A stretch of 44,486 nt of DNA from Lachnospiraceae bacterium UBA1766 (GTDB taxonomy: Bacteria > Bacillota > Clostridia > Lachnospirales > Lachnospiraceae), in the NCBI GenBank assembly GCA_002314715.1, contig DCGY01000041.1, forward strand, positions 48,350 through 92,835, read 5' to 3'. Position numbers and translations under genes: made by a program. Below, piece by piece: positions 31,947 to 39,549 of this stretch. The notes under the pieces were generated by a model. The model was not told where the DNA came from, ran no database searches, and saw only the letters and a list, made by a program, of their open reading frames with translations. How positions within the stretch are numbered: the first letter of the stretch is position 1; each line of letters opens with the position of its first letter.

Positions 31947-33179
31947 ATGAAAAAGAAATTATTAACCGGTTTATTATGTATTTCCATGATTGCAATGCTT
32001 GGTGCCTGCGGCAAGCAGGAGGATAATCAAAATTCTTCCGAAGCTTCACAGAGTTCTTCACAAAGCACACAGACCAGCGATCAGGAGACGGTTTCCACTC
32101 CCAAAATTGCTCTGAAGGATTTCAATGTAGAGGATTATGTAACCCTGGGAGACTATGTTGGAGTTACCGTTACCAAGCAGGAAGTCATTGTTAATGACGA
32201 AGATGTAGAGGAATTGGTGAAAGAAATTTATCTGGACAGCTTTACGGAGGATTTTGGAGTAACCGATCGTGCGATTGTGGTAGGAGATACCGCTAATATT
32301 GACTATGAGGGAAAGAGAGACGGTGTGGCCTTTAGCGGAGGTACTGCTCAAGGAACCAATTTGACCATCGGCTCCCATACCTTTATTGACGGATTTGAAG
32401 AAGGTCTGGTTGGAGTAAAGCCCGGTGAAACCGTTGATTTAAACCTTACCTTCCCGGAGAACTACGGAAACGATCTTGCCGGCGCTGAGGTAGTATTTAC
32501 GGTAAAAGTCAATTACATTATTCCGGAAGAAATGATGGATGGCCCCATTGCGGCATATGGTATTTCCGGAGTCAGCACCATTGAAAAATTAAAGGAATTT
32601 GCATATCAGTATTTGTATGATACGACCAAGACACAGACGGATAGTATGCAGGAGGCGGAGATTATTTCCAACTTCCTTGCAACCTGTGAATTCAAGGAAT
32701 TCCCGGAGGAGTTGGTTACACAGTACAGAAATACTGCCAGCCAGTCTATTACCGATTATGCTACCTCTTTGGGAGCAACGCCTGATGTGTTTGTACAGTA
32801 TTATTACGGAATGGATTTTGAAACCTTCCTGACCCAGTACACTACCGAAGCACTTCAGCAGAATATTGCGGCACAGGCGATTGCCAACAAAGAGAATCTG
32901 AATATTTCCGATGAGGAATTAGATGAGACCCTTATGGAATATGCTACCTCCAGTGGTTATTCTTCTGTTGAGGAATATATCGGCGTTGCAGACAAAGAGG
33001 ATTTTAGAGAGTACTTTATGTACGAAAAGGTTGTAACCTATATTTTGGAAAATGCAATCATTGAAGGAGATGATGCGCAGGTCGATGACAGTACGGAAAG
33101 ATCCGAAAGTGTGGAAGACTCTGCGGAGGGCAGTACAGGAGAAGCAGAAAACACAGAAGCTTCTTCAAGCGAGCAGTAA
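31947..33179 (+). CDS. Secreted trigger-factor-like peptidyl-prolyl isomerase lipoprotein
   Basis: 410 aa. Signal peptide with lipobox MLGAC (Cys about residue 21), a Ser/Gln-rich linker to about residue 50, then trigger-factor order without the ribosome-binding domain: a FKBP-type PPIase around residues 110-190 (DTANIDYEGKRDGVAFSGG, FIDGFEEGLVGVKPGETVDL, FTVKVNYI) and a C-terminal helical chaperone part (FPEELVTQYRNTASQ, LQQNIAAQAIANKENL). The last 35 residues are acidic and Ser/Glu-rich. Such proteins help fold secreted proteins outside the membrane; the exact clients are unknown. RBS GAAAGGAAA, ATG 31947; bidirectional terminator at 33194. Confidence 0.85.
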   Translation: MKKKLLTGLLCISMIAMLGACGKQEDNQNSSEASQSSSQSTQTSDQETVSTPKIALKDFNVEDYVTLGDYVGVTVTKQEVIVNDEDVEELVKEIYLDSFTEDFGVTDRAIVVGDTANIDYEGKRDGVAFSGGTAQGTNLTIGSHTFIDGFEEGLVGVKPGETVDLNLTFPENYGNDLAGAEVVFTVKVNYIIPEEMMDGPIAAYGISGVSTIEKLKEFAYQYLYDTTKTQTDSMQEAEIISNFLATCEFKEFPEELVTQYRNTASQSITDYATSLGATPDVFVQYYYGMDFETFLTQYTTEALQQNIAAQAIANKENLNISDEELDETLMEYATSSGYSSVEEYIGVADKEDFREYFMYEKVVTYILENAIIEGDDAQVDDSTERSESVEDSAEGSTGEAENTEASSSEQ

Positions 33180-33193
33180 GAAAAATGGACAAA

Positions 33194-33224
33194 AAAAGAG
33201 CTTAGGCAGCGCCTAGGCTCTTTT
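33194..33224. terminator. Bidirectional terminator between the isomerase lipoprotein and arcC
   Basis: AAAAGAGCTTAGGC pairs with GCCTAGGCTCTTTT (one wobble), 3-nt loop; A- and T-runs allow use from both strands. Confidence 0.85.
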
Positions 33225-33234
33225 CGTTTGGTCT

Positions 33235-34170
33235 TTATTTTGTAATTACGGTTCCGGTCTTTCCCTTCAGGGCTTCATCGATACTGCCCAAAGAAGTAAT
33301 CAAAACTTTGCCGGTAGGTACTTTTTCCAAATAGTCAATGGCTGCTTCTATTTTGGGAAGCATATCGCCTGCACCGAAGACGTTTTGCTCAATATAGTCT
33401 TTCGCCTGTGCGACGGTCATGGAAGAAATAGGGGTCTGTGTATCCTTGCCGTAGTCCTTGTATACACATTTCACATTGGTGAGAATGAACAATTCATCGG
33501 AAGCAAGATCGGAAGCAAGCTTGCCGGCAATAGCATCCTTCTCGATAACAGCGGAAGCACCCTTTAAGGTATGCTTTTGTTCGATAACCGGAATTCCGCC
33601 GCCACCGCAGGCAATGACGACCTGGTCGGCATTGGCCAATGCACGAATGGCTTCGATTTCTACAATGTCAATGGGCTTGGGAGCAGCGACAACACGGCGG
33701 AAGCCTTTTCCGGGATCTTCCTTTACGTAATTTCCCTTTTTAATTTCGGTTTCGGAGTCTTCCTTGGACATATATCGGCCGATTACTTTTGTGGGCTCGT
33801 AGAAGGCTTCATCGTAAGGATCTACGGTAACCTGTGTCAGGATTGTGCTGACAGTCTTGGCGATGCCACGATTTAACAGCTCGGAACGAAGAGCATTTTG
33901 AATATCATATCCCACATAACCCTGGCTCATAGCGGAACAGACACACATGGGAGCCGGGGTGTAATCGATGTATACACGACGAAGCTCTGTCATAGCCTTG
34001 TGAATCATGCTGACCTGGGGTCCGTTGCTATGGGTAATGGTTAACTGATAATCTGCCTCCAACAAATCTGCAAGTGCCTTTGCGGTAAGACGTACAGCGT
34101 CATGCTGCTCTAAGGTTGTGTAACCCAGAGCTTCATGGCCTAATGATACAACTGCTTTCTTTTTGCTCAT
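33235..34170 (-). CDS. arcC: Carbamate kinase
   Basis: Amino acid kinase fold; converts carbamoyl phosphate and ADP to ATP and carbamate, or the reverse. 311 aa from the ATG at 34170 (GGAGAC upstream), which gives the normal N-terminus KKAVVSLGHEALG; an upstream in-frame ATG at 34203 is less likely. Further motifs: THSNGPQVSMI, SAMSQGYVGYD, VIACGGGGIPV, KDAIAGKLASDLASDELFILT, GAGDMLPKIEAA. The GHEALG loop, in place of GGNAL, is common in carbamate kinases of this clade. No arginine deiminase or ornithine transcarbamylase is adjacent. It lies 52 bases after aroA on the same strand and may share its transcript. Confidence 0.92.
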   Translation of the reverse strand: MSKKKAVVSLGHEALGYTTLEQHDAVRLTAKALADLLEADYQLTITHSNGPQVSMIHKAMTELRRVYIDYTPAPMCVCSAMSQGYVGYDIQNALRSELLNRGIAKTVSTILTQVTVDPYDEAFYEPTKVIGRYMSKEDSETEIKKGNYVKEDPGKGFRRVVAAPKPIDIVEIEAIRALANADQVVIACGGGGIPVIEQKHTLKGASAVIEKDAIAGKLASDLASDELFILTNVKCVYKDYGKDTQTPISSMTVAQAKDYIEQNVFGAGDMLPKIEAAIDYLEKVPTGKVLITSLGSIDEALKGKTGTVITK

Positions 34171-34222
34171 ATGGTCTCCATTCTGCAGGTATTCTGCAAA
34201 CATATATTTTTGAACCGTAACC

Positions 34223-35542
34223 TTATTTTTTTACGGTGGAAATTACTTCGTCCAATACCCGGAAATAATCCTCAAAGGTTTTCCGACAGCACATGGGATC
34301 GTCGATGATGATGCCTTCTGTTCGCAAACCGATGAGTGAAAAGCCCATCGCCATGCGGTGATCGTCATAGGTATGTACCTTGCACGGTGTGGGGGTGCCG
34401 GGATAAATCGTCAGACTGTCCTCGGTGGAGGTGACACGGATTCCCATGCGGGATAATTCTGTTTCGATGGCCAAAATACGGTCGCTTTCCTGGAATCGAA
34501 TGTGACCGATGCCGGTGATGGTGGTAGGTCCCTTGGCGAAGGGAGCAATGGCAGCCAAAGTAATTGCCTGATCGGAGCAGGCGGACATATCAACGGTGAT
34601 GCCCTCATAGGTTCCGGAGACGGGAGGATACACACAAATACCTTCCGGTGTTTCGTTGGTGGTGCAACCCATCTTTTCCAAAATGCGAAGAAATTCCACA
34701 TCTCCCTGAAGGGATTGGAAATGCACATTGGAAACCAGAACGGGAAGATTTAAAAGAGGCGCCATAGCATAAAAATAGCAGGCTGCGGATACGTCCGGTT
34801 CAATTTGATAATCTAAGGGCTGATAAGCCTGTCCGGCGGGTACAAAAAATTCATTATCACTTTTTCGAAGAACCGTTACACCGAACTGTTTCATCATGGC
34901 GGCGGTCATTTCGATATATGCCATGCCATGACTGCCTTCTGTATAAATGGTAAAGTCTTCTCCTGCCAGGGTAGCACTAATCATCAGTGCGCTGAGGAAT
35001 TGACTGCTGTGATCAATATTTATGGTAATCTGCTGTTTGCCAAAGCCGTGTCCCTTTAAGGTGAAGGGGAAATAGCCCTCCAGTTCTTCACAGGTAATCT
35101 CGCATCCCAGTTCTTTTAGGGAAGAAAGAAGGGGAGCCATGGGGCGCTTTCGCATCTGGGGGGAAGCATCCATGTGATAAATTCCCTCTGCAAGGCCTAA
35201 ATAGGCGGTGAGAAAACGGGCAGCGGTACCGGCGCTTCCTACATATAAAGAAGCTTTGTTTTTGGGGACCGCACCACCGAAACCTTTTACGGTAATCCGG
35301 CGATTTTCTTCGTCCACAGTGGTCTCGAAGCCCAAAGCCTGGATACAGCTCAAAAAGTGTCTGGAGTCATCGCTGAACAATACACCCTTTAAAATTGTTT
35401 CTCCATTGGCCAAGGTGGACAAAAGCAGACTGCGATTGGTAATGCTCTTGGATCCGGGAACGGAAGCATGAATTTTGCTTACAGCGTAATCCTTCTGATC
35501 GTTATAGATTTTTGAGACGTTGTAAGTAGCAATGGATTCCAT
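34223..35542 (-). CDS. aroA: 3-phosphoshikimate 1-carboxyvinyltransferase (EPSP synthase)
   Basis: Transfers enolpyruvyl from PEP to shikimate-3-phosphate in the aromatic amino acid pathway. 439 aa, two inverse alpha/beta domains. Phosphate-binding VPGSKSITNRSLLL (about residues 29-42), GSAGTAARFLTA, the RxRPM loop QMRKRPM, DHSSQFLSAL, DMSACSDQAITLAA with the catalytic Asp, and YDDHRMAMGFSL. ATG at 35542, preceded by GGAAAGG. The GSAGTA loop differs from the usual GNAGTA by Asn to Ser. No other shikimate gene is near. Confidence 0.95.
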   Translation of the reverse strand: MESIATYNVSKIYNDQKDYAVSKIHASVPGSKSITNRSLLLSTLANGETILKGVLFSDDSRHFLSCIQALGFETTVDEENRRITVKGFGGAVPKNKASLYVGSAGTAARFLTAYLGLAEGIYHMDASPQMRKRPMAPLLSSLKELGCEITCEELEGYFPFTLKGHGFGKQQITINIDHSSQFLSALMISATLAGEDFTIYTEGSHGMAYIEMTAAMMKQFGVTVLRKSDNEFFVPAGQAYQPLDYQIEPDVSAACYFYAMAPLLNLPVLVSNVHFQSLQGDVEFLRILEKMGCTTNETPEGICVYPPVSGTYEGITVDMSACSDQAITLAAIAPFAKGPTTITGIGHIRFQESDRILAIETELSRMGIRVTSTEDSLTIYPGTPTPCKVHTYDDHRMAMGFSLIGLRTEGIIIDDPMCCRKTFEDYFRVLDEVISTVKK

Positions 35543-35649
35543 GTTTTTTCCTTTCCGTTAAGGGATTTGATGGAAAATAGTTTAGCATATTTTCCGTACC
35601 TGCGCAATTCTTACGAAACAGAAAATAAGAAAAAAATTTCAGAAAACAG

Positions 35650-35678
35650 TTGACAAAGAGTCGTAGTGGGATTATTAT
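35650..35678 (+). promoter_or_regulatory. Promoter of cysK
   Basis: -35 TTGACA at 35650-35655, 17-nt spacer, -10 TATTAT at 35673-35678. Confidence 0.8.
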
Positions 35679-35683
35679 CTCCT

Positions 35684-35709
35684 TAAATCCTATATGATAA
35701 GTGGGAATT
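35684..35709 (+). promoter_or_regulatory. Possible CymR-like operator at the cysK transcription start
   Basis: TAAATCC at 35684-35690 and GGAATT at 35704-35709 fit the two ends of the Bacillus CymR motif as I recall it (TAA-W-N-C ... GGAATT), but with three extra bases between. It begins 6 bases after the -10, a repressing position. Candidate only. Confidence 0.35.
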
Positions 35710-35764
35710 GAAGGGAAGCAACGAAAGAAAAAACGAAAAACATTATGAAAAGGAGATTGGAAAT

Positions 35765-36703
35765 ATGAAGAAGATTTATCAGTCAGCTACCGAATTGATA
35801 GGAAAGACCCCTTTGCTGAAGGTGGAAAATTACATGAAGGATGCCCAGGTTACCGATGCGGAAATCCTTGTAAAATTGGAATTGTTTAATCCTGCGGGAA
35901 GTACCAAGGATCGTGTCGCATATTCTATGATTATTGATGCGGAACAGAAAGGAATTTTAAAACCCGGGGCTACCATTATTGAGCCTACCAGCGGTAATAC
36001 CGGCATCGGCCTTGCCAGCGTAGCTGCCGCAAGAGGATATCGTGCTATTTTGACGCTCCCGGAGACCATGAGTGTGGAGAGAAGAACCTTACTTAAGGCT
36101 TACGGTGCGGAATTGGTTTTGACCGAAGGCCCCAAGGGTATGAACGGTGCCATTGCAAAGGCAAAAGAGCTGCAGGAGTCCATTGAAGGCTCTATCATCC
36201 TTGGTCAGTTTGAAAATGAAGCAAATCCGGCTGCACATTTGGGAACTACCGGTCCGGAAATTTGGGAGGATACCGACGGCGAAGTGGATATTTTCGTGGC
36301 AGGTGTAGGTACCGGCGGTACCGTTACCGGTGTGGGTGCTTATTTGAAGGAAAAGAATCCCAATATTAAGGTTGTAGCAGTGGAACCGGTAGACTCACCT
36401 GTTCTTTCCGGCGGAAAACCCGGCCCTCACAAGCTTCAGGGTATTGGCGCAGGATTTGTGCCTGCTGTATTGAATACACAGATTTATGACGAAATCATTC
36501 AGGTTTCCACCGAAGAAGCTTTCAACACCGGTCGCAAGATTGCAAGAAAAGAGGGCGTTTTGGTAGGTATTACCTCCGGAGCGGCACTTTATGCAGCTAC
36601 CGTATTGGCTAAGAGACCCGAGAACAAGGGCAAGACCATTGTAGCACTGTTACCGGATTCCGGAGATCGTTACTTATCATCTCCTATGTTTACAGAGGAA
36701 TAA
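35765..36703 (+). CDS. cysK: Cysteine synthase (O-acetylserine sulfhydrylase)
   Basis: PLP enzyme that makes cysteine from O-acetylserine and sulfide. 312 aa from ATG 35765 (AAAGGAGATTGGAAAT before it); a longer in-frame start at 35708 lacks an RBS. Motifs: TELIGKTPLL at the N-terminus, the PLP lysine in LFNPAGSTKDRVA, the substrate loop EPTSGNTGIGLA, phosphate loop GTGGTVTGVGAYL, and GKPGPHKLQGIGAGFVP. The Rrf2 regulator starts 82 bases after it, which matches the CysK-CymR partnership known in Bacillus and Staphylococcus. Confidence 0.95.
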   Translation: MKKIYQSATELIGKTPLLKVENYMKDAQVTDAEILVKLELFNPAGSTKDRVAYSMIIDAEQKGILKPGATIIEPTSGNTGIGLASVAAARGYRAILTLPETMSVERRTLLKAYGAELVLTEGPKGMNGAIAKAKELQESIEGSIILGQFENEANPAAHLGTTGPEIWEDTDGEVDIFVAGVGTGGTVTGVGAYLKEKNPNIKVVAVEPVDSPVLSGGKPGPHKLQGIGAGFVPAVLNTQIYDEIIQVSTEEAFNTGRKIARKEGVLVGITSGAALYAATVLAKRPENKGKTIVALLPDSGDRYLSSPMFTEE

Positions 36704-36717
36704 TTTTGGTATACAAT
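36689..36717 (+). promoter_or_regulatory. Promoter of the Rrf2 regulator, overlapping the end of cysK
   Basis: -35 TTTACA at 36689-36694 within the last cysK codons, 17-nt spacer, -10 TACAAT at 36712-36717. Allows expression independent of cysK. Confidence 0.6.
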
Positions 36718-36785
36718 ATTCTCATGGAACAGGAAATGTGCGTTCGTTGGCGCATGCCGGGAATAATGGGATAAGAGGAACAGTA

Positions 36786-37223
36786 ATGAAGATTTCGACA
36801 AAGGGTAGATATGCACTCAGGGTGATGCTGGAGCTGGCACTTCGAAATGATGATTCACCCATGACGGTAAAGGAATTGTCCGAAAAACAGAATCTTTCCG
36901 TGAAATATTTGGAACAGATTATCGGAACGTTAAACAAAGCAGGTTATGTAAACAGCCTGCGTGGTGCACAGGGAGGCTATGTGTTGGCGAAGAAGCCTTC
37001 GGAATATACGGTTGGCATGATTCTGCGACTGACGGAAGGTAGTCTGGCGCCTGTTGCCTGCGTGGAAGGTAAGGAAAGCTGTGAACGTTCGGAGGCCTGT
37101 GATACCTTATTTGTTTGGCAGGAGATTTATGATGCAGTAAATCGTGTGGTGGATTCCATCACATTGGAGGATATTCTGAACCGCTGTAATGCCAGAAACT
37201 TTAACCTGAATTATATCATTTAA
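36786..37223 (+). CDS. Rrf2-family regulator (CymR/IscR-like)
   Basis: 145 aa from ATG 36786 (AAGAGGAA before it). Winged helix: MKISTKGRYALRVMLELAL, TVKELSEKQNLSVKYLEQI, GYVNSLRGAQGGYVLAK. Three cysteines at residues 92, 99 and 105 are spaced almost as the 2Fe-2S ligands of IscR (92, 98, 104), which CymR of Bacillus lacks. Position after cysK argues for control of cysteine metabolism, as CymR does in complex with CysK; the cysteines suggest Fe-S or redox sensing. Both readings are compatible. Followed by a clear terminator. Confidence 0.85.
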   Translation: MKISTKGRYALRVMLELALRNDDSPMTVKELSEKQNLSVKYLEQIIGTLNKAGYVNSLRGAQGGYVLAKKPSEYTVGMILRLTEGSLAPVACVEGKESCERSEACDTLFVWQEIYDAVNRVVDSITLEDILNRCNARNFNLNYII

Positions 37224-37242
37224 ACATGGAATAATCGGAATA

Positions 37243-37269
37243 GGTCTGCCTTGTGGGGCAGGCCTTTTT
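37243..37269 (+). terminator. Terminator of cysK-rrf2
   Basis: GGTCTGCC pairs with GGCAGGCC (one wobble) around a 6-nt loop, then TTTTTC. Confidence 0.85.
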
Positions 37270-37308
37270 CTTTTGGAAAATTCCGGGAGAGTGGGATTGC
37301 AGTTGCAA

Positions 37309-37346
37309 TACATTCACAGATTTTAAACAAAAAAACTGTGAATGTA
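37309..37346. promoter_or_regulatory. Perfect inverted repeat upstream of the 37410 gene
   Basis: TACATTCACAG (37309-37319) and CTGTGAATGTA (37336-37346), 16-nt A/T-rich spacer. It ends 6 bases before the -35; a candidate operator or an extra hairpin after the terminator. Confidence 0.45.
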
Positions 37347-37351
37347 GGATA

Positions 37352-37380
37352 TTTTCAGATGCTCCAAAAACTGATATAAT
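37352..37380 (+). promoter_or_regulatory. Promoter of the 37410 gene
   Basis: -35 TTTTCA at 37352-37357, 17-nt spacer, -10 TATAAT at 37375-37380. Confidence 0.6.
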
Positions 37381-37409
37381 GGTCCTCGGTATAATGGGGA
37401 GATGAAAAA

Positions 37410-38192
37410 ATGAAGAAAAATTATGTAATATCATATATCACCGTGGTGGCAATCCTGCTTATTCTGGCAGGGGCGGGTCTTATGTTTTTCTTTTCGAAAC
37501 AGCTGGAAAAATACGACCATCCGTTACAGCTAAATGCCTACAATCAGATTGAACTGACAGAAGGGCAGTGGGTTGTCTGCAATGTTGAGAAATACGTAGC
37601 CAAGGCGATGACGGAAGGAAATGTGAACAATTGGACGGGAGAGACTGTAACCACAGTTTCCGCACTGGGAAAAGACCAGACATTTTTTTGCATTCCCAAC
37701 GGAGAGGGCTATGTGATTTTGGCAGTTCGTGAGTTGGAAAATCTGATTAAGCTTCGGGCATTTCGTCAGGGAGAAGGGGAGTCGGTAATCATCCGTGGTC
37801 AAGTCCGTAAGGGCGCCGTGATTAATCAGGCCTGGTTTCAGAAAATCAATGGTTTTCCGATTGAGAAGATAGCTGCCGATTACAGCATTTACGAAGAAAC
37901 CGATTCCATGATTCGATTCTTTTATCAGGTGGGAATCGGGTTACTGGTGCTGGGATGTGTGCTGTTTTTGATGAATCCCAGACTGATTCAATCCTTTGAA
38001 ACCAGAAAGCCGGAGTTGAATTGCAAGCCTACGGAACTAAACGATGGCTTGGCATTGATGGATTGGGTGAAAATGAACGATGTGGTGCTGATGAGTGAAA
38101 AGGAACCCTTGGAGGACCCGGAGGAGTGGAAAAAGGCGGAAAAACCGGGGGATGAAGAGGATTGGAAATACGATGATGATGAAATAATCTAA
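37410..38192 (+). CDS. Two-helix membrane protein of unknown function
   Basis: 260 aa. ATG 37410 after GGGGAGATG. First membrane segment at residues 7-29 (ISYITVVAILLILAGAGLMFF), a predicted extracellular domain of about 140 residues (IELTEGQWVVCNVEKYVAKAM, ESVIIRGQVRKGAVINQAWF), a second segment near 172-190 (VGIGLLVLGCVLFLMNP) and an acidic cytoplasmic tail rich in Asp/Glu (DEEDWKYDDDE). Not a family I can name. It has its own promoter and a bidirectional terminator; no functional partner is visible. Confidence 0.7.
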   Translation: MKKNYVISYITVVAILLILAGAGLMFFFSKQLEKYDHPLQLNAYNQIELTEGQWVVCNVEKYVAKAMTEGNVNNWTGETVTTVSALGKDQTFFCIPNGEGYVILAVRELENLIKLRAFRQGEGESVIIRGQVRKGAVINQAWFQKINGFPIEKIAADYSIYEETDSMIRFFYQVGIGLLVLGCVLFLMNPRLIQSFETRKPELNCKPTELNDGLALMDWVKMNDVVLMSEKEPLEDPEEWKKAEKPGDEEDWKYDDDEII

Positions 38193-38226
38193 AAAAGGTC
38201 TGTCGAGATTATCGACGGACCTTTTT
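38192..38226. terminator. Bidirectional terminator between the 37410 gene and the tocopherol-cyclase-like gene
   Basis: AAAAAAGGTCTGTCGA pairs with TCGACGGACCTTTTT (one wobble). It covers the stop codon and last codons of the minus-strand gene. Confidence 0.85.
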
Positions 38227-39351
38227 ATTGTTCTGATATTCACATAAAACATTTCGCATTTCCAAGGTATCCAGTAAGGTTTTTCCTTCCGGAGTGAGGC
38301 GGTATAATTCGATGGTACCAACGCCTTCGCCACCACCCCATAAGGGACTTTTTCGGTGGACACCCTGAGGAGATTCGTAGTCCAGGTGCATCATGTTGGC
38401 TTTTAAGCAATTTACGGAAAGCTTCATCATGGAAGTTTTGTTTTGGGCCATGACGTGCCAAATATAGCGCTTGCCGGTTTCTTTTTTCTGCCATTTTATG
38501 CGGGACAGGAAAGAAGGTCGGGCGAAGCTGAATTCAAAATCTTCTCCGGTGTAGGTAAGTTGCATCATAAGCTTCGGCCGGAGAGGGAAGCATAGAAATC
38601 TGGGACAACAGCCTTCTAAGGCAAATGCGGAATAGCGAAGCTCCTTGCCGGTGCGTTTGCTGTAAAGATGGCAGGATGCAAGCTGCAGCCAGGGATGGTT
38701 GTAATTGCGTCCCCAATGCTTGTCTGCATAACCATAGCTGGTTTCCGGTTCTACGTTGTAAGTCACATCATTTAGCGTGACATGACCGCGAAACTGGGCC
38801 TGAATTCCTTCGCCGTGCCAGAAAGTATCCAATGCATTGATCAGAGAAGCGAAAGGACCGGATACCATACCGGTGTGACAGGCAATGGATTTATTGATTT
38901 CCAGGTCCCATTCCATATAGCCGGCGTCTGTCATAAATGCAGGGTTCAAAGATTCTTCCGTGCTGACTTCCACAAAACCGCGGATACGACTTTCGCTACA
39001 CTCCAGATCCTCGATTTTCATGTGGAAGGGATTGTGAGCGACGTGGAAGGAATTGGTGGGATAATAATTATGCAACTGAATCCCCTCGCTTACGGCATTG
39101 GGAAAGGCACCTGCTTTTACCATGCAGTAGGAAGGTTTTTTACCCTGCTTTTTGTAGAAAGGAAGCTGACCCAAAATGGGAACATCCTCTCCCAGGGCGG
39201 GGTTTATCAGGAAAAACTCCACAAAAAAAACACGTGATTCACCGGTCTGTGGCTGAGTGCCCGTAAAGGAATGCCACCAACGCATATAGCCGTGTTTTGA
39301 CAAGGGGCCGTGCAGCATATGGGCATTTCTGGCAAGATCAGAGCGGTTCAT
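38209..39351 (-). CDS. Tocopherol-cyclase-like protein
   Basis: 380 aa from the ATG at 39351 (GGAGGA upstream on the minus strand); an upstream in-frame start is less likely. Pattern of the tocopherol cyclase-like family: N-terminal LHGPLSKHGYMRWWHSFTG, VFFVEFFLINP, and the signature YGYADKHWGRNYNHPWLQLASCHL, then a C-terminal beta domain. No signal peptide. Plants use the enzyme to make vitamin E, but an anaerobe that lacks the rest of that route is unlikely to. In Clostridia these are unassigned proteins, perhaps binding or modifying lipids. Divergent from GH127. Confidence 0.75.
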   Translation of the reverse strand: MNRSDLARNAHMLHGPLSKHGYMRWWHSFTGTQPQTGESRVFFVEFFLINPALGEDVPILGQLPFYKKQGKKPSYCMVKAGAFPNAVSEGIQLHNYYPTNSFHVAHNPFHMKIEDLECSESRIRGFVEVSTEESLNPAFMTDAGYMEWDLEINKSIACHTGMVSGPFASLINALDTFWHGEGIQAQFRGHVTLNDVTYNVEPETSYGYADKHWGRNYNHPWLQLASCHLYSKRTGKELRYSAFALEGCCPRFLCFPLRPKLMMQLTYTGEDFEFSFARPSFLSRIKWQKKETGKRYIWHVMAQNKTSMMKLSVNCLKANMMHLDYESPQGVHRKSPLWGGGEGVGTIELYRLTPEGKTLLDTLEMRNVLCEYQNNKKVRR

Positions 39352-39549
39352 TCGTGTTTCCTCCAAGTTTAACAACATCTCGTGTTTGATGATTTTATTA
39401 TACCACAATATGTTGATAATGACAAGTGTGTCAGCATAAGTTTTTCAGCAATTTTTAGCAAGAAATCATTATACGAATAGCAATTTTAAGGTGGCTAAGA
39501 AGGAATGCGAATGATACAATATTTTCAAGTATCGTAAGTTGGAGGAATT

